Of a stretch of DNA of 64,000 nucleotides, positions 34,386 to 64,000 are shown piece by piece. The position numbers were made by a program, and so were the translations under genes. The notes under the pieces are model-generated. The model did not search any database and was not told the DNA's origin. It worked only from the letters and a program-made list of their open reading frames with translations. This stretch comes from Bolinopsis microptera (taxonomy: Eukaryota > Ctenophora > Tentaculata > Lobata > Bolinopsidae), in the NCBI RefSeq assembly GCF_026151205.1, contig NC_087077.1:4898001-4962000 (forward strand), written 5' to 3'. Within the stretch, counting starts at the first letter, position 1. Every line of letters starts with the position of its first letter.

Positions 34386-35230
34386 ACAGGGTGGCCCAAA
34401 ATTGACTACCCACACGCAACCTTTTAAATTTAATAACTCACGTATTTCTTGTCATACGTTGTATGACCCGCCGCGCACGAAGTGCGCGGCTCCCCCTGTA
34501 GCGTCGAAGACGCTAACTATAGTGAAGCGGCAGTGGGGGTCACCGCGTGATACAACGTATTTCGTGGCGTGACACTCCCTTTTTTACTATTGTCTTCATA
34601 AAATGAGAACGCTTTAAGCTAAGAACTCGACATTTTTTTCACACATTTGGCTTGATAATTTTAAATCTTTCCCAAAGTTTCAAGTTCACTGTTCAAAATG
34701 TGGTTGAGTTATGACCATTTCAAAATCCATCGGATACGTGATCCGAGCACTCAGTCAGTGATCTCGTCACTCAATCAGTTTAATGAGGTTCATTAGGCTT
34801 TACCAAACATACTGAGGAGATGACGACCTGATCATGATTGATTGGATACCGATAATGACTTTGCTAGACAGGAAAACACCAAGTTTTAGGATTAATGAAA
34901 TCAACTAATCAAAATTCTCAAACAAAAACAATTCAATAATTTCAATTAAGATGTTCAAATTGTCATCCCCCAGCTGCAATCACTTTGCGACACCGCTTCT
35001 TTACTGTTTACACTCCGACTAGCGTACAACTACATAGCATTAGCAAACGCTGGGTCCATATTATCAATTATGGATGATGTCGATCAGGTGGTGCTTTAGC
35101 TGCGTGATGTCTGCAATAGGATGTCTCTTATAGAGCTAGAGCTGGTCCTTCACCCACCCCCACAGGAACAAGGAAGAAGTCACACGGTGTAACTGTAAGG
35201 TCAGGACTTCTAGCCGGCCAGTGTGTTCAA
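34386..35230 (-). pseudogene. Fossil mariner-type transposase and terminal repeat
   Basis: The minus strand from 35226 reads WPARSPDLT..PCDFFL, then (after a stop) LYKRHPIADITQLKHHLIDI. This is the C-terminal DDE region of a mariner-like transposase, with several stops and no intact frame. ACAGGGTGGCCCAAAATTGA at 34386 resembles a mariner terminal repeat. Sequence between is diverged. Confidence 0.65.
34562..34722. repeat. Dispersed repeat, inverted copy at 40805-40982
   Basis: The reverse complement shares AAACTTTGGGAAAG-like, CCAAATGTGT and GACAATAGT blocks with 40805-40982. It lies between the mariner end and its coding fossil. Confidence 0.55.
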
Positions 35231-35329
35231 GATGTTTCGGTCGTTGATTACGTAATCAAAACTTTCTTTTTTACCCTCTAGAATAATAACAATTTGACAA
35301 TATTGTAATTCAAACTCTGATAGTGATAA

Positions 35330-35660
35330 ATTTAGAAATTGATCGAATATTCGGTTACCTGTGTACCTGGGAACCCCGGGCTATAATCTTCATAAACATA
35401 AAATTATAGAGATTAGGTGGAATGACAGGCTGATTAACGGGTGATACTCGTAATCGTATAATATTTATTATTTGTTCCAATTACTCGGCGCGCATCTTGG
35501 TAGGTTGTAAACCTACAACAGGCTGAACACCGCCCAGTAAAGCGCCGCCCAGTAATTAACGGATGTTACTCGTCTAAATTTCGTCGAAGTAACGCGCGCT
35601 GCTTTCTTCTTGAAATGGCACGAGCTACGAAGTAGCGCGCGCCGGGCCAGACTTGATACA
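35330..35660. repeat. GC-rich hairpin repeat family, copy 2
   Basis: Shares GATTAGGTGGAATGACAGGC and GAAGTAGCGCGCGCCGGGCC with the 6.3-6.8 kb copy. It directly precedes the 91-bp satellite. Confidence 0.65.
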
Positions 35661-35694
35661 TGTTTCGTATCCAAATATCAGAGATATTATTTAT

Positions 35695-36920
35695 TTGGAA
35701 GAGCTGCATAGAGTCCACTAGTATTTAATATTAGCCTGTACTGGCTCAATAAAATGTGACCTCCAGATCAGTAAAATTAAGGGTGCTGGAAGAGCTGCAT
35801 AAAGTCCACTAGTATTTAATATTAGCCTGTACTGGCTCAATAAAATGTGACCTCCAGATCAGTAAAATTAGGGGTGCTGGAAGAGCTGCATAGAGTCCAC
35901 TAGTATTTAATATTAGCCTGTACTGGCTCAATAAAATGTGACCTCCAGATCAGTAAATTTAGGGGTGCTGGGAGAGCTGCATAGAGTCCACTAGTATTCA
36001 ATATTAGCCTGTACTGGCTCAATAAAATGTGACCTCCAGATCAGTTAAATTAAGGGTGCTGGAAGAATTTGCATAGAGTCCACTAGTATTTAATATTAGC
36101 CTGTACTGGCTCAATAAAATGTGACCTCCAGATCAGTAAATTTAGGGGTGCTGGAAGAGCTGCATAGAGTCCACTAGTATTTAATATTAGCCTGTACTGG
36201 CTCAATAAAATGTGACCTCCAGATCAGTAAAATTAAGGGTGCTGGAAGAATTTGCATAGAGTCCATTAGTATTTAATATTAGCCTGTACTGGCTCAATAA
36301 AATGTGACCTCCAGATCAGTAAAATTAAGGGTGCTGGAAGAGCTGCATAGAGTCCACTAGTATTTAATATTAGCCTGTACTGGCTCAATAAAATGTGACC
36401 TCCAGATCAGTAAAATTAAGGGTGCTGGAAGAGCTGCATAGAGTCCACTAGTATTTAATATTAGCCTGTACTGGTTCAATAAAATATGACCTCCAGATCA
36501 GTAAAATTAGGGGTGCTGGCAGAGCTGCATAGAGTCCACTAGTATTTAATATTAGCCTGTACTAGCTCAATAAAATGTGACCTCCAGATCAGTAAAATTA
36601 GGGGTGCTGGAAGAGCTGCATAGGGTCCACTAGTATTTAATATTAGCCTGTACTGGCTCAATAAAATGTGACCTCCAGATCAGTAAAATTAAGGGTGCTG
36701 GAAGAGCTGCATAGAGTCCACTAGTATTTAATATTAGCCTGTACTGGCTCAATAAAATGTGACCTCCAGATCAGTAAAATTAGGGGTGCTGGAAGAGCTG
36801 CATAAAGTCCACTAGTATTTGATATTAGCCTGTACTGGCTCAATAAAATGTGACCTCCAGATCAGTAAATTTAGGGGTGCTGGAAGAGCTGCATAGAGTC
36901 CACTAGTATTTAATATTAGC
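35695..36920 (+). repeat. 91-bp satellite, about 13.5 copies
   Basis: The unit begins AGAGCTGCATAGAGTCCACT and includes GGCTCAATAAAATGTGACC, so almost every unit carries an AATAAA poly(A) hexamer. Copies differ by a few substitutions. The array ends abruptly after ATTAGCCC. Confidence 0.97.
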
Positions 36921-37439
36921 CCCAAAAAAGCGGTCCTGGTCGAGCCTTGGCTTTAACGAGTTGGAAGCAACCAGAGAGATGGTTAGATGTATAAATTTGG
37001 GGATTGAAGTGGTTTGCAATAACCAGAGAGATGTTAAAAAATTGAACAACAGGTTGAACAAAAAAGCATGTGTAAAAAGTTATCGAGTGATAAAATAGGA
37101 CAAAGGAGAAAGCATAGATATGATCTTAGGCAGCTAGACGCCAGCTAGCTCATCGCGGTGTCACATGACTTTAATACCACAATATCATTGGTCATCTATA
37201 TATCCAATGCGAAATATAAATATAGCGCGTTTTTCATGAATTAGTAGCGCCGTACAAAAATTAAACAGTTTGGAACAAAATTACAAGTTTTCAGTTTACA
37301 GAAATATTGAAACATTTCAATTTTTGTTTGCATGAAGGTTCTAATGACTTAATAAAGTCGTTTAGATAATAAAAATACTACAAAGATACCAAGTAAACTC
37401 ACAAATATTGCAACTTGGTTAAAAACAATGCACTTAACT

Positions 37440-37870
37440 GTTTTGGTGGCGCGCGCGCGCCATCTCAGTCAATTACTCCCATATTTGGTCAAATAGGATA
37501 ATAGGGACGCAGAATATGCGTCCCTCTAAAATGTCCGATTCCCTTTATGGTATGCCCCTTTTTCCGCCTTCGGCGGCGCGCGCTTCGCGCGCGAAAAGTG
37601 GCATGCAACGTATGTCAAGGCCAGACCATTAACAATGGTCAACCCAGTAACCCATATTATATGATCCAGATCAAACCTGTTGTCATGTATTTTGTATTTA
37701 AAATCAATATGCACACTTAAATAAATCACTCGGAATACTTTTTAAATTGACGGGTGTTACTCGTTTAAATTTCTTCGAAGTAGCGCGCGCTGATTTCTTC
37801 ACTGGCCCGATGGCAAGTGCTAGGAATTAGTGCGCACCGGGCCAGACCATTAATAATGGTCAATGTTTCG
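37440..37870. repeat. GC-rich hairpin repeat family, copy 3
   Basis: Holds two GACCATTAAcAATGGTC-type palindromes (37623-37639 and, with one change, 37845-37861), the CGCGCGCTTCGCGCGCG hairpin, and an alternating GCGCGC run at 37447. Confidence 0.65.
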
Positions 37871-38079
37871 CCAGATATATCATAACAATGATCCCAGATT
37901 TCGGCTCATCATGATCAAAGTAATTGGAAGACTTCGCCGCTTCGACGCGCCGCGCAAAATAGCATTCTTCATGAGCAACGATCTGGAAGGGTTGACATCG
38001 TCAATCAAGATCAGAGTCCCAGTCCGTGGTAGCATGAAACGTAAAGAAAAATGATTTACAGGAAAAGTCAAAGGGGAAG

Positions 38080-38215
38080 GTCAGGCCATGATTACGTAAT
38101 ATTGCTGTCAGGGGGGTTGGGTTTTGATTACCAATTACGGTTTGCGGTTGATTACGGAGGGGGAGGGGTACAAATATTGATTACATATTATGTGAACGAC
38201 CCCGTATAGGGAGCG
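38080..38215. mobile_element. Relative of the GTTCACATA-ended MITE
   Basis: G-rich interior with GATTACGTAAT and the right end TATTATGTGAACGACCCCGT. This matches, in reverse, the ends of the 5.86-6.38 kb element. Confidence 0.45.
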
Positions 38216-38504
38216 CTTAATTGTTATGTGTTATAAGTTTGTAGCGCGATGCGTTACTGTGCCGCGCCGCGCACTCAATGAGGCTTCTCACAGATCGGCG
38301 AGATGCGCTACTGTGCCGCGCCGAGCTGAGATGAATTGACATCGTCAATTAAGTTATAAGTATAACACTTACTGGAAATCAAAATAAAAGGGAACCCAAA
38401 ATCAATAATCATCAAGACTCATCAACAAAGCCTTTATTGTTTATGAGTCGCATGGTTGCAATGTATCCTTTTATAGTTTCAACACTACTATATAACAAAT
38501 AATT

Positions 38505-38625
38505 TGAGATTATGAATACGATGTTGTAACACTAACATCGAAACGTCGAGAAATTCCTTTCCTGACAAGAGCATTTTTCCTTTTGGCATCAAACGGGATC
38601 AATACAAATTTACACAATAATACAT
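38505..38625. mobile_element. Partial copy of the 6870-7145 MITE
   Basis: It shares ACATCGAAACGT, AAATTCCTTTCCT and GCATCAAACGGGAT with the right half of the MITE at 6.9-7.1 kb. The left half was not found. Confidence 0.65.
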
Positions 38626-38629
38626 ATTT

Positions 38630-39030
38630 AAAGTATTGATATCAGGAAATCAGGAAAACGTCTGTATAGACGCAATTCGAAAGAAGGTCTGTAATGAAAA
38701 ATTATGGGGTGAGGGATGGTCTTAAATAGCTAATATGTGGCCTTTGTAAATAATGAACAATCTCTCATTTCGCCGGCCTAAGTTAATATCAAGTATTGGC
38801 CGAATTTGGCTACATCTTAGTAAAATTTTAATTGGGGTTGTTCCTTATAATAGATCTAAATTGTATTTTACAATCTTATTGGTAGTGTGTAGTGGCAAAC
38901 TTATTTTCACTTGAAAATATATAAATTTTTTTGTAAAGACCCGGCAAAGAAACTCTTATTATAACAACCATGCCCTCAAACAGTTTCGTTTACCAATCTA
39001 GTTGCCTTTGGAATTCATTCCGTCAGATGT
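38630..39030. other. Non-coding, nothing recognised
   Basis: AT-rich spacer between two MITEs. Confidence 0.35.
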
Positions 39031-39042
39031 TGGCACTGAACG

Positions 39043-39321
39043 CAGTGGCGTAACTTTGCCTGTTGGCGCCCCCCCGCTCAGTGACGAAAAGCGCCCCCCT
39101 AAAAATTTTGTGTCCCTAAAGCAAAAAAATTTTGCGCCCCCTGAAGCAAAAAAGGGTACCCCAAATATTTTTTTCGCGTCGACCGTACGCTAAATTGGAC
39201 AGGGAAATACACAAACAAGGCGTTTTTTCAGTGAAAGGGCCTAAAATTCAGGAAAATTGCGCCCCCCTTATACGGCGCCCCACGCACAGCGGGGTCTGCG
39301 GGGCCCTAAGTTACCCCACTG
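39043..39321. mobile_element. 279-bp hAT-type MITE
   Basis: Termini are CAGTGGCGTAACTTTG and, inverted, CTAAGTTACCCCACTG. An exact 8-bp duplication ACTGAACG lies on both sides (39035-39042 and 39322-39329). The CAGTG ends and 8-bp duplication are hAT signatures. The interior is non-coding and GC-richer. Confidence 0.85.
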
Positions 39322-39922
39322 ACTGAACGACCTTGAAATGACCCATGGTGTATTCAAATCAAAGGTTAAAAAAGTTATTCTCTCGTCCCAGTGTAAAGGT
39401 GACCAGAATACCTGGGCCCCTTTGGCAAACTTCCTGAACTCAGGCAGCTTGAACGACTGAATTTGAAAAGTAAAACTTCTTGTCTAAATGAACTATTAGA
39501 ACCTCAAGAAGCTGATCCGCATGTCTCCGCTACTAAAATGTTTAATGAGCCCAATCACTCATCACTTAACGTAGTTTAATCTTCAAAGTGAGTTGTACAA
39601 TCTAGGTTGTTTTAAGTAGCTGTTGATCGTTAGTTGATCGTTAGTTGTCATCCGGCCAAACATTAAGCAACTTATATTGCAGTACCATTTACCATTTAGT
39701 ATATCAAAATATGTCATTGTATTTTTGCATGGCTGAAATGTAACGCTTGATTTATATATATAATGATTAATTGAATTTTCAAATAAAAAAAAAAAAAAGT
39801 GTAAAACAGGAGTGACCTGATCGTTTTCATAACTTCGCTTTACAATTTGTACCATAATAAAATTAGCACTGCCATGGGGTTTAAAAAGGGTCATTGTAAG
39901 CCTCCAGCGTAATGGTCCTAAG

Positions 39923-40071
39923 CAGGGACAAAAGGATTTCGCGGCATGTACAAAATCGCGAAATTTCCCATTCTCCACGACAAATTTTATGTATAGTTTA
40001 ATGTATAGCCTGTTAAATTTCGCGGTACCGCGATTTTTGGCCAAAATAATCGCGAAATCCTTTTGTCCCTG
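39923..40071. mobile_element. 149-bp hAT-type MITE
   Basis: Inverted ends CAGGGACAAAAGGATTTCGC, with exact 8-bp duplication GTCCTAAG at 39915-39922 and 40072-40079. The interior has further CGCGAAAT palindromic units. Confidence 0.85.
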
Positions 40072-40277
40072 GTCCTAAGTCTCTGCCCCATGCGGTGCCT
40101 GTCAGCATCAGCTAACAGATTAGCCCTAACATAACGATCAAGTCACAAATTAGGTCCCTATAATGATTTATGATTGTTGAATAATTTAGAGATTTGAATA
40201 TAATATTTGTTTTATTCTGAATATTTGTTTTATTCTGTATATTCCAAAGCTCGATTGAAAAAAAAACACTCAATATT

Positions 40278-40278
<1 letters not shown>

Positions 40279-40311
<33 letters not shown>

Positions 40312-40312
40312 G
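40279..40312 (+). repeat. (AGTA)n microsatellite
   Basis: Eight GTAA units. Confidence 0.9.
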
Positions 40313-40804
40313 ATTATGACATAACATCATCACAAGTGTCTACAAAATATCATTGCACTGAATAGAAAAATAATTTAAATAAATATACTTTTCCATCAAC
40401 ATTAATAATTTAACAAATTCAATTTTATTAATTTATAAAATCTTATACATTATCTATAAATAATTTATTAATACTTCCCAGTGGAATAATAAAGATTTAT
40501 AAAACGCTTCTTTGCCACAAAAGGATAAAACCAAAGATATTCATTATGTCTCTCCTTATTGCTTAAATAACTGGGTCCTTCAATTTTCCCTGATACTTCA
40601 TTCGAAACATTCCAAAAATAAAAATCATTTACATTGTTTTTAGAAATCATTTCTTTCTTAAATCCTTCACATTGTGCAATTAAATATACTTACTGTCGCA
40701 ACCCGTTAATAAATTACGTAATTCGTATCAGAATTGCTCCAAAATTTCAGGGAATATAGATATGGGTCTAACTTAGATTTCCTGAAAATGTAGTACCCAC
40801 AAGA

Positions 40805-40982
40805 TCTTAAAAGGGTCGTAACTCGGTTGAATTGTGAACAACCAACTTGGAATTTTGGGAAAGCACTTCAATTATCAAACCAAATGTGTCTAGAAACTTT
40901 GGAGTTCCTAGCTCAAAACTTTCTCACCTTATAGTGACAATAGTGAAAAAGAGGGAGTGGCGTGCCACACCCAATGTTATCA
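40805..40982. repeat. Inverted relative of 34562-34722
   Basis: Shared blocks include TTTTGGGAAAG, AACCAAATGTGT and GACAATAGTGAAAAAGAGGGA, ending in GGCGTGCCACACC. Confidence 0.55.
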
Positions 40983-40984
40983 AT

Positions 40985-41570
40985 GAAATTATACAAATAT
41001 AACATAATGGTTATGCTCTTCTGTATTAATATGAACATAATTGGTTTGTTATTGTTAGATAATTAAGATACCTCTCCAGCACATCTAAATTGCTGCGTAC
41101 TATGAACATATTACTATAGTACTTATAGTATTAATAGTACTATCCTCTCTGTGTTAGTGTTTCCAGTGCTGCTCTCATGGCTGATGCAAAACTAGAGGTT
41201 TCGATCTTTTTCTGTTTGACAAAAGTTTCTTGTACTTATAGCAGACCCATTTGACACTTTCTCTTAGAGCATGGCACTATTCCACTGCTCTCCGTTTTAG
41301 CTGCTCAACTAATAATGATCTTTTCACTGCAGTGTCTGTGGCCAGGGGCAGGTTTTACTGCATATCCGACCATTCTGGTCACTGAGGCGCAAACAGTAAC
41401 TTTCGATCCATTGGAATGATCAAACTAGAAGGATTTTAAAATCAATTACAATTAGTTTAGGCTATTTATTTTTGGTAGCAGTAGCACATTAGTAAATACT
41501 GCTTTGAAACATTGCTAGATAACGTTATCTTTTCTCTGATAATAAAACTTCTTTCTTTAATCATTTTTGC
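40985..41570. other. Region upstream of the NT-C2 gene exon
   Basis: AT-rich, ending in the pyrimidine-rich acceptor tract at 41548-41577. No promoter element could be assigned. Confidence 0.4.
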
Positions 41571-41577
41571 TCAGCAG

Positions 41578-62534
<20,957 letters not shown>

Positions 62535-63325
62535 AAGATACTAGTAAAATATACTATAGTATATAGTTGAATATATAGTAGAATATACTGCAAATCCTTG
62601 TAGCAGAATATATCTACAAATCCTTGCAAAATTTGCGTTAAAGTTTATTTTACCGTGGCTCTTTACCGTGGCTCTTTCGTGCGTGGCTCTTTCGTGCTGG
62701 AAGCCATTCACGTGTAGAATTAAGGTCTTTAACTATTCGCCATTCGTTGATGCCTGAAAAATGTGACCGGTCGACTGTTGAGTGTTGGATTATTACGATA
62801 TTTTCATTATTCGTCGCTTCCAAACATGTCCTCTACGATGAAATATAAATGAATCCATCGAATATTTTGCGTTATACTATTTCTAATGCTTAGATCTTGA
62901 TTCTTCATGGCGAAGATTTTGTCTTGGTATTTCACACCGTAACATTGGATCCTCTTACGCCGTTAGAAACCTGTCTCTGAATAGTTTCATTCCTAAAAGC
63001 AACTAATGTCTAATAGAGTAATAGGCACCACGCGCCTGGATATTTTGAGAGAACCGCCTGTTTATATCGTTAGTCTGCATAGAATTAGTCGCTTTTCAAA
63101 TTCTTTTGAGTAAAGTATTAGTAACGGTAGCAGTATTAGTAGTAGTACTTAGTATAGAATTAGTAGTCTACAAATTTTACGGGTGCTGACAATATTTGTT
63201 AGATATACTAGGTTGGGTACTTATGCCTATTCACTATTCAGTGTTCTCAGGGTTGAACGCATAGTCATACTAACTTGCATTTTTCAATAGCTATTATATA
63301 TGTATTCTTATAACGTGTCAAAGCG
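62535..63325 (+). other. Downstream of the last NT-C2 gene exon, nothing recognised
   Basis: AT-rich, with a short duplicated GTGGCTCTTT segment near 62655. No poly(A) signal close to 62534. Confidence 0.45.
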
Positions 63326-63793
63326 TGTTACTGTTAGCAACGTGTTACTGTTAGCAACGTGTTACTGTTAGCAACGTGTTACTGTTAGCAACGTGTTACT
63401 GTTAGCAACGTGTTACTGTTAGCAACGTGTTACTGTTAGCAACGTGTTACTGTTAGCAACGTGTTACTGTTAGCAACGTGTTACTGTTAGCTTGTTAGCA
63501 ACGTGTTACTGTTAGCAACGTGTTACTGTTAGCAACGTGTTACTGTTAGCAACGTGTTACTGTTAGCAACGTGTTACTGTTAGCAACGTGTTACTGTTAG
63601 CAACGTGTTACTGTTAGCAACGTGTTACTGTTAGCAACGTGTTACTGTTAGCAACGTGTTACTGTTAGCAACGTGTTACTGTTAGCAACGTGTTACTGTT
63701 AGCAACGTGTTACTGTTAGCAACGTGTTACTGTTAGCAACGTGTTACTGTTAGAAACGTGTTACTGTTAGCAACGTGTTACTGTTAGCAACGA
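63326..63793 (+). repeat. 17-bp minisatellite (CAACGTGTTACTGTTAG)n
   Basis: About 27 copies, nearly perfect, with one CTTGTTAG interruption near 63490. Confidence 0.97.
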
Positions 63794-64000
63794 TTTATTA
63801 GTTACCATTTATAATTAGCATTTAAAATGAAGATATAATATTATGACGCAGTGAAACTATCGGACTACGATGTATGAGGACTTGCCGCCATGGCAACATT
63901 AAAATTTATTTACTCTGTTACATCTTTTAGAGGAAATCATGTTTCTAGTTTGACAAACATTTAAAAGAAATCTGTGAAGTAATATGATTCTAAGTTTGGT

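Noticed and set aside
35695-36920. CRISPR or array of small genes
   Set aside because: 91-bp units are contiguous and near-identical throughout, so this is a satellite.
37447-37462. GCGCGC run as a CpG-island promoter
   Set aside because: It belongs to the dispersed GC hairpin repeat family and no gene starts nearby.

Overview
The window is AT-rich nuclear DNA of an animal, most likely an early-branching marine invertebrate. A cnidarian is my first guess and a sponge or similar lineage is possible. The reasons are small spliced exons with GT-AG introns, a PAM2 protein, an NT-C2 protein, a secreted beta/gamma-crystallin plus aerolysin-fold protein, LINE fragments of a type common in cnidarians, many hAT/TTAA/mariner-type elements and exceptionally abundant tandem repeats. 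No bacterial, organellar or CRISPR feature was seen. The species cannot be fixed from the sequence alone.

Layout. 1-2.1 kb: two diverged copies of a dispersed repeat. 2.6-3.8 kb (minus): secreted crystallin/aerolysin-fold gene broken by one frameshift. 3.9-7.2 kb: duplicated segment, perfect 35-bp hairpin, 8-bp minisatellite and MITE-like elements. 7.5-31.06 kb (plus): a 12-exon gene reconstructed by hand, with all splice phases agreeing, for a protein of about 466 residues with a glycine run, an Asn/Gln-rich region, a PABP-binding PAM2 motif and two KH-like repeats. Its introns hold a 1.1-kb inverted-repeat element and a 5'-truncated LINE with a 13-bp target-site duplication. 32.5-33.4 kb (minus): a single-exon secreted protein of four 43-residue, six-cysteine repeats with a basic tail, plus TATA box and poly(A) signal. 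34-41 kb: mariner fossil, 91-bp satellite, hairpin repeats and two hAT-type MITEs with exact 8-bp duplications. 41.57-62.5 kb (plus): a gene beginning with an NT-C2 domain (four phase-consistent exons), apparently continued by three downstream exons I do not recognise. Its introns carry a 716-bp (CA)n tract, a 2.8-kb foldback element and about 6 kb of minisatellites. 62.5-64 kb: no further gene, and a 17-bp array.

The genes show no evident functional linkage. Two are secreted proteins on the minus strand; two are long intron-rich plus-strand genes, one with RNA/PABP-related motifs and one with a membrane-associated type of C2 domain. The most striking items are the cysteine-repeat secreted protein, the broken crystallin/aerolysin gene, the PAM2/KH-like protein, and a 21-bp minisatellite that multiplies a 5' splice site about ten times. 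Several arrays begin or end within a few tens of bases of an exon. Exon models come from reading splice sites and frames only and have no transcript support.
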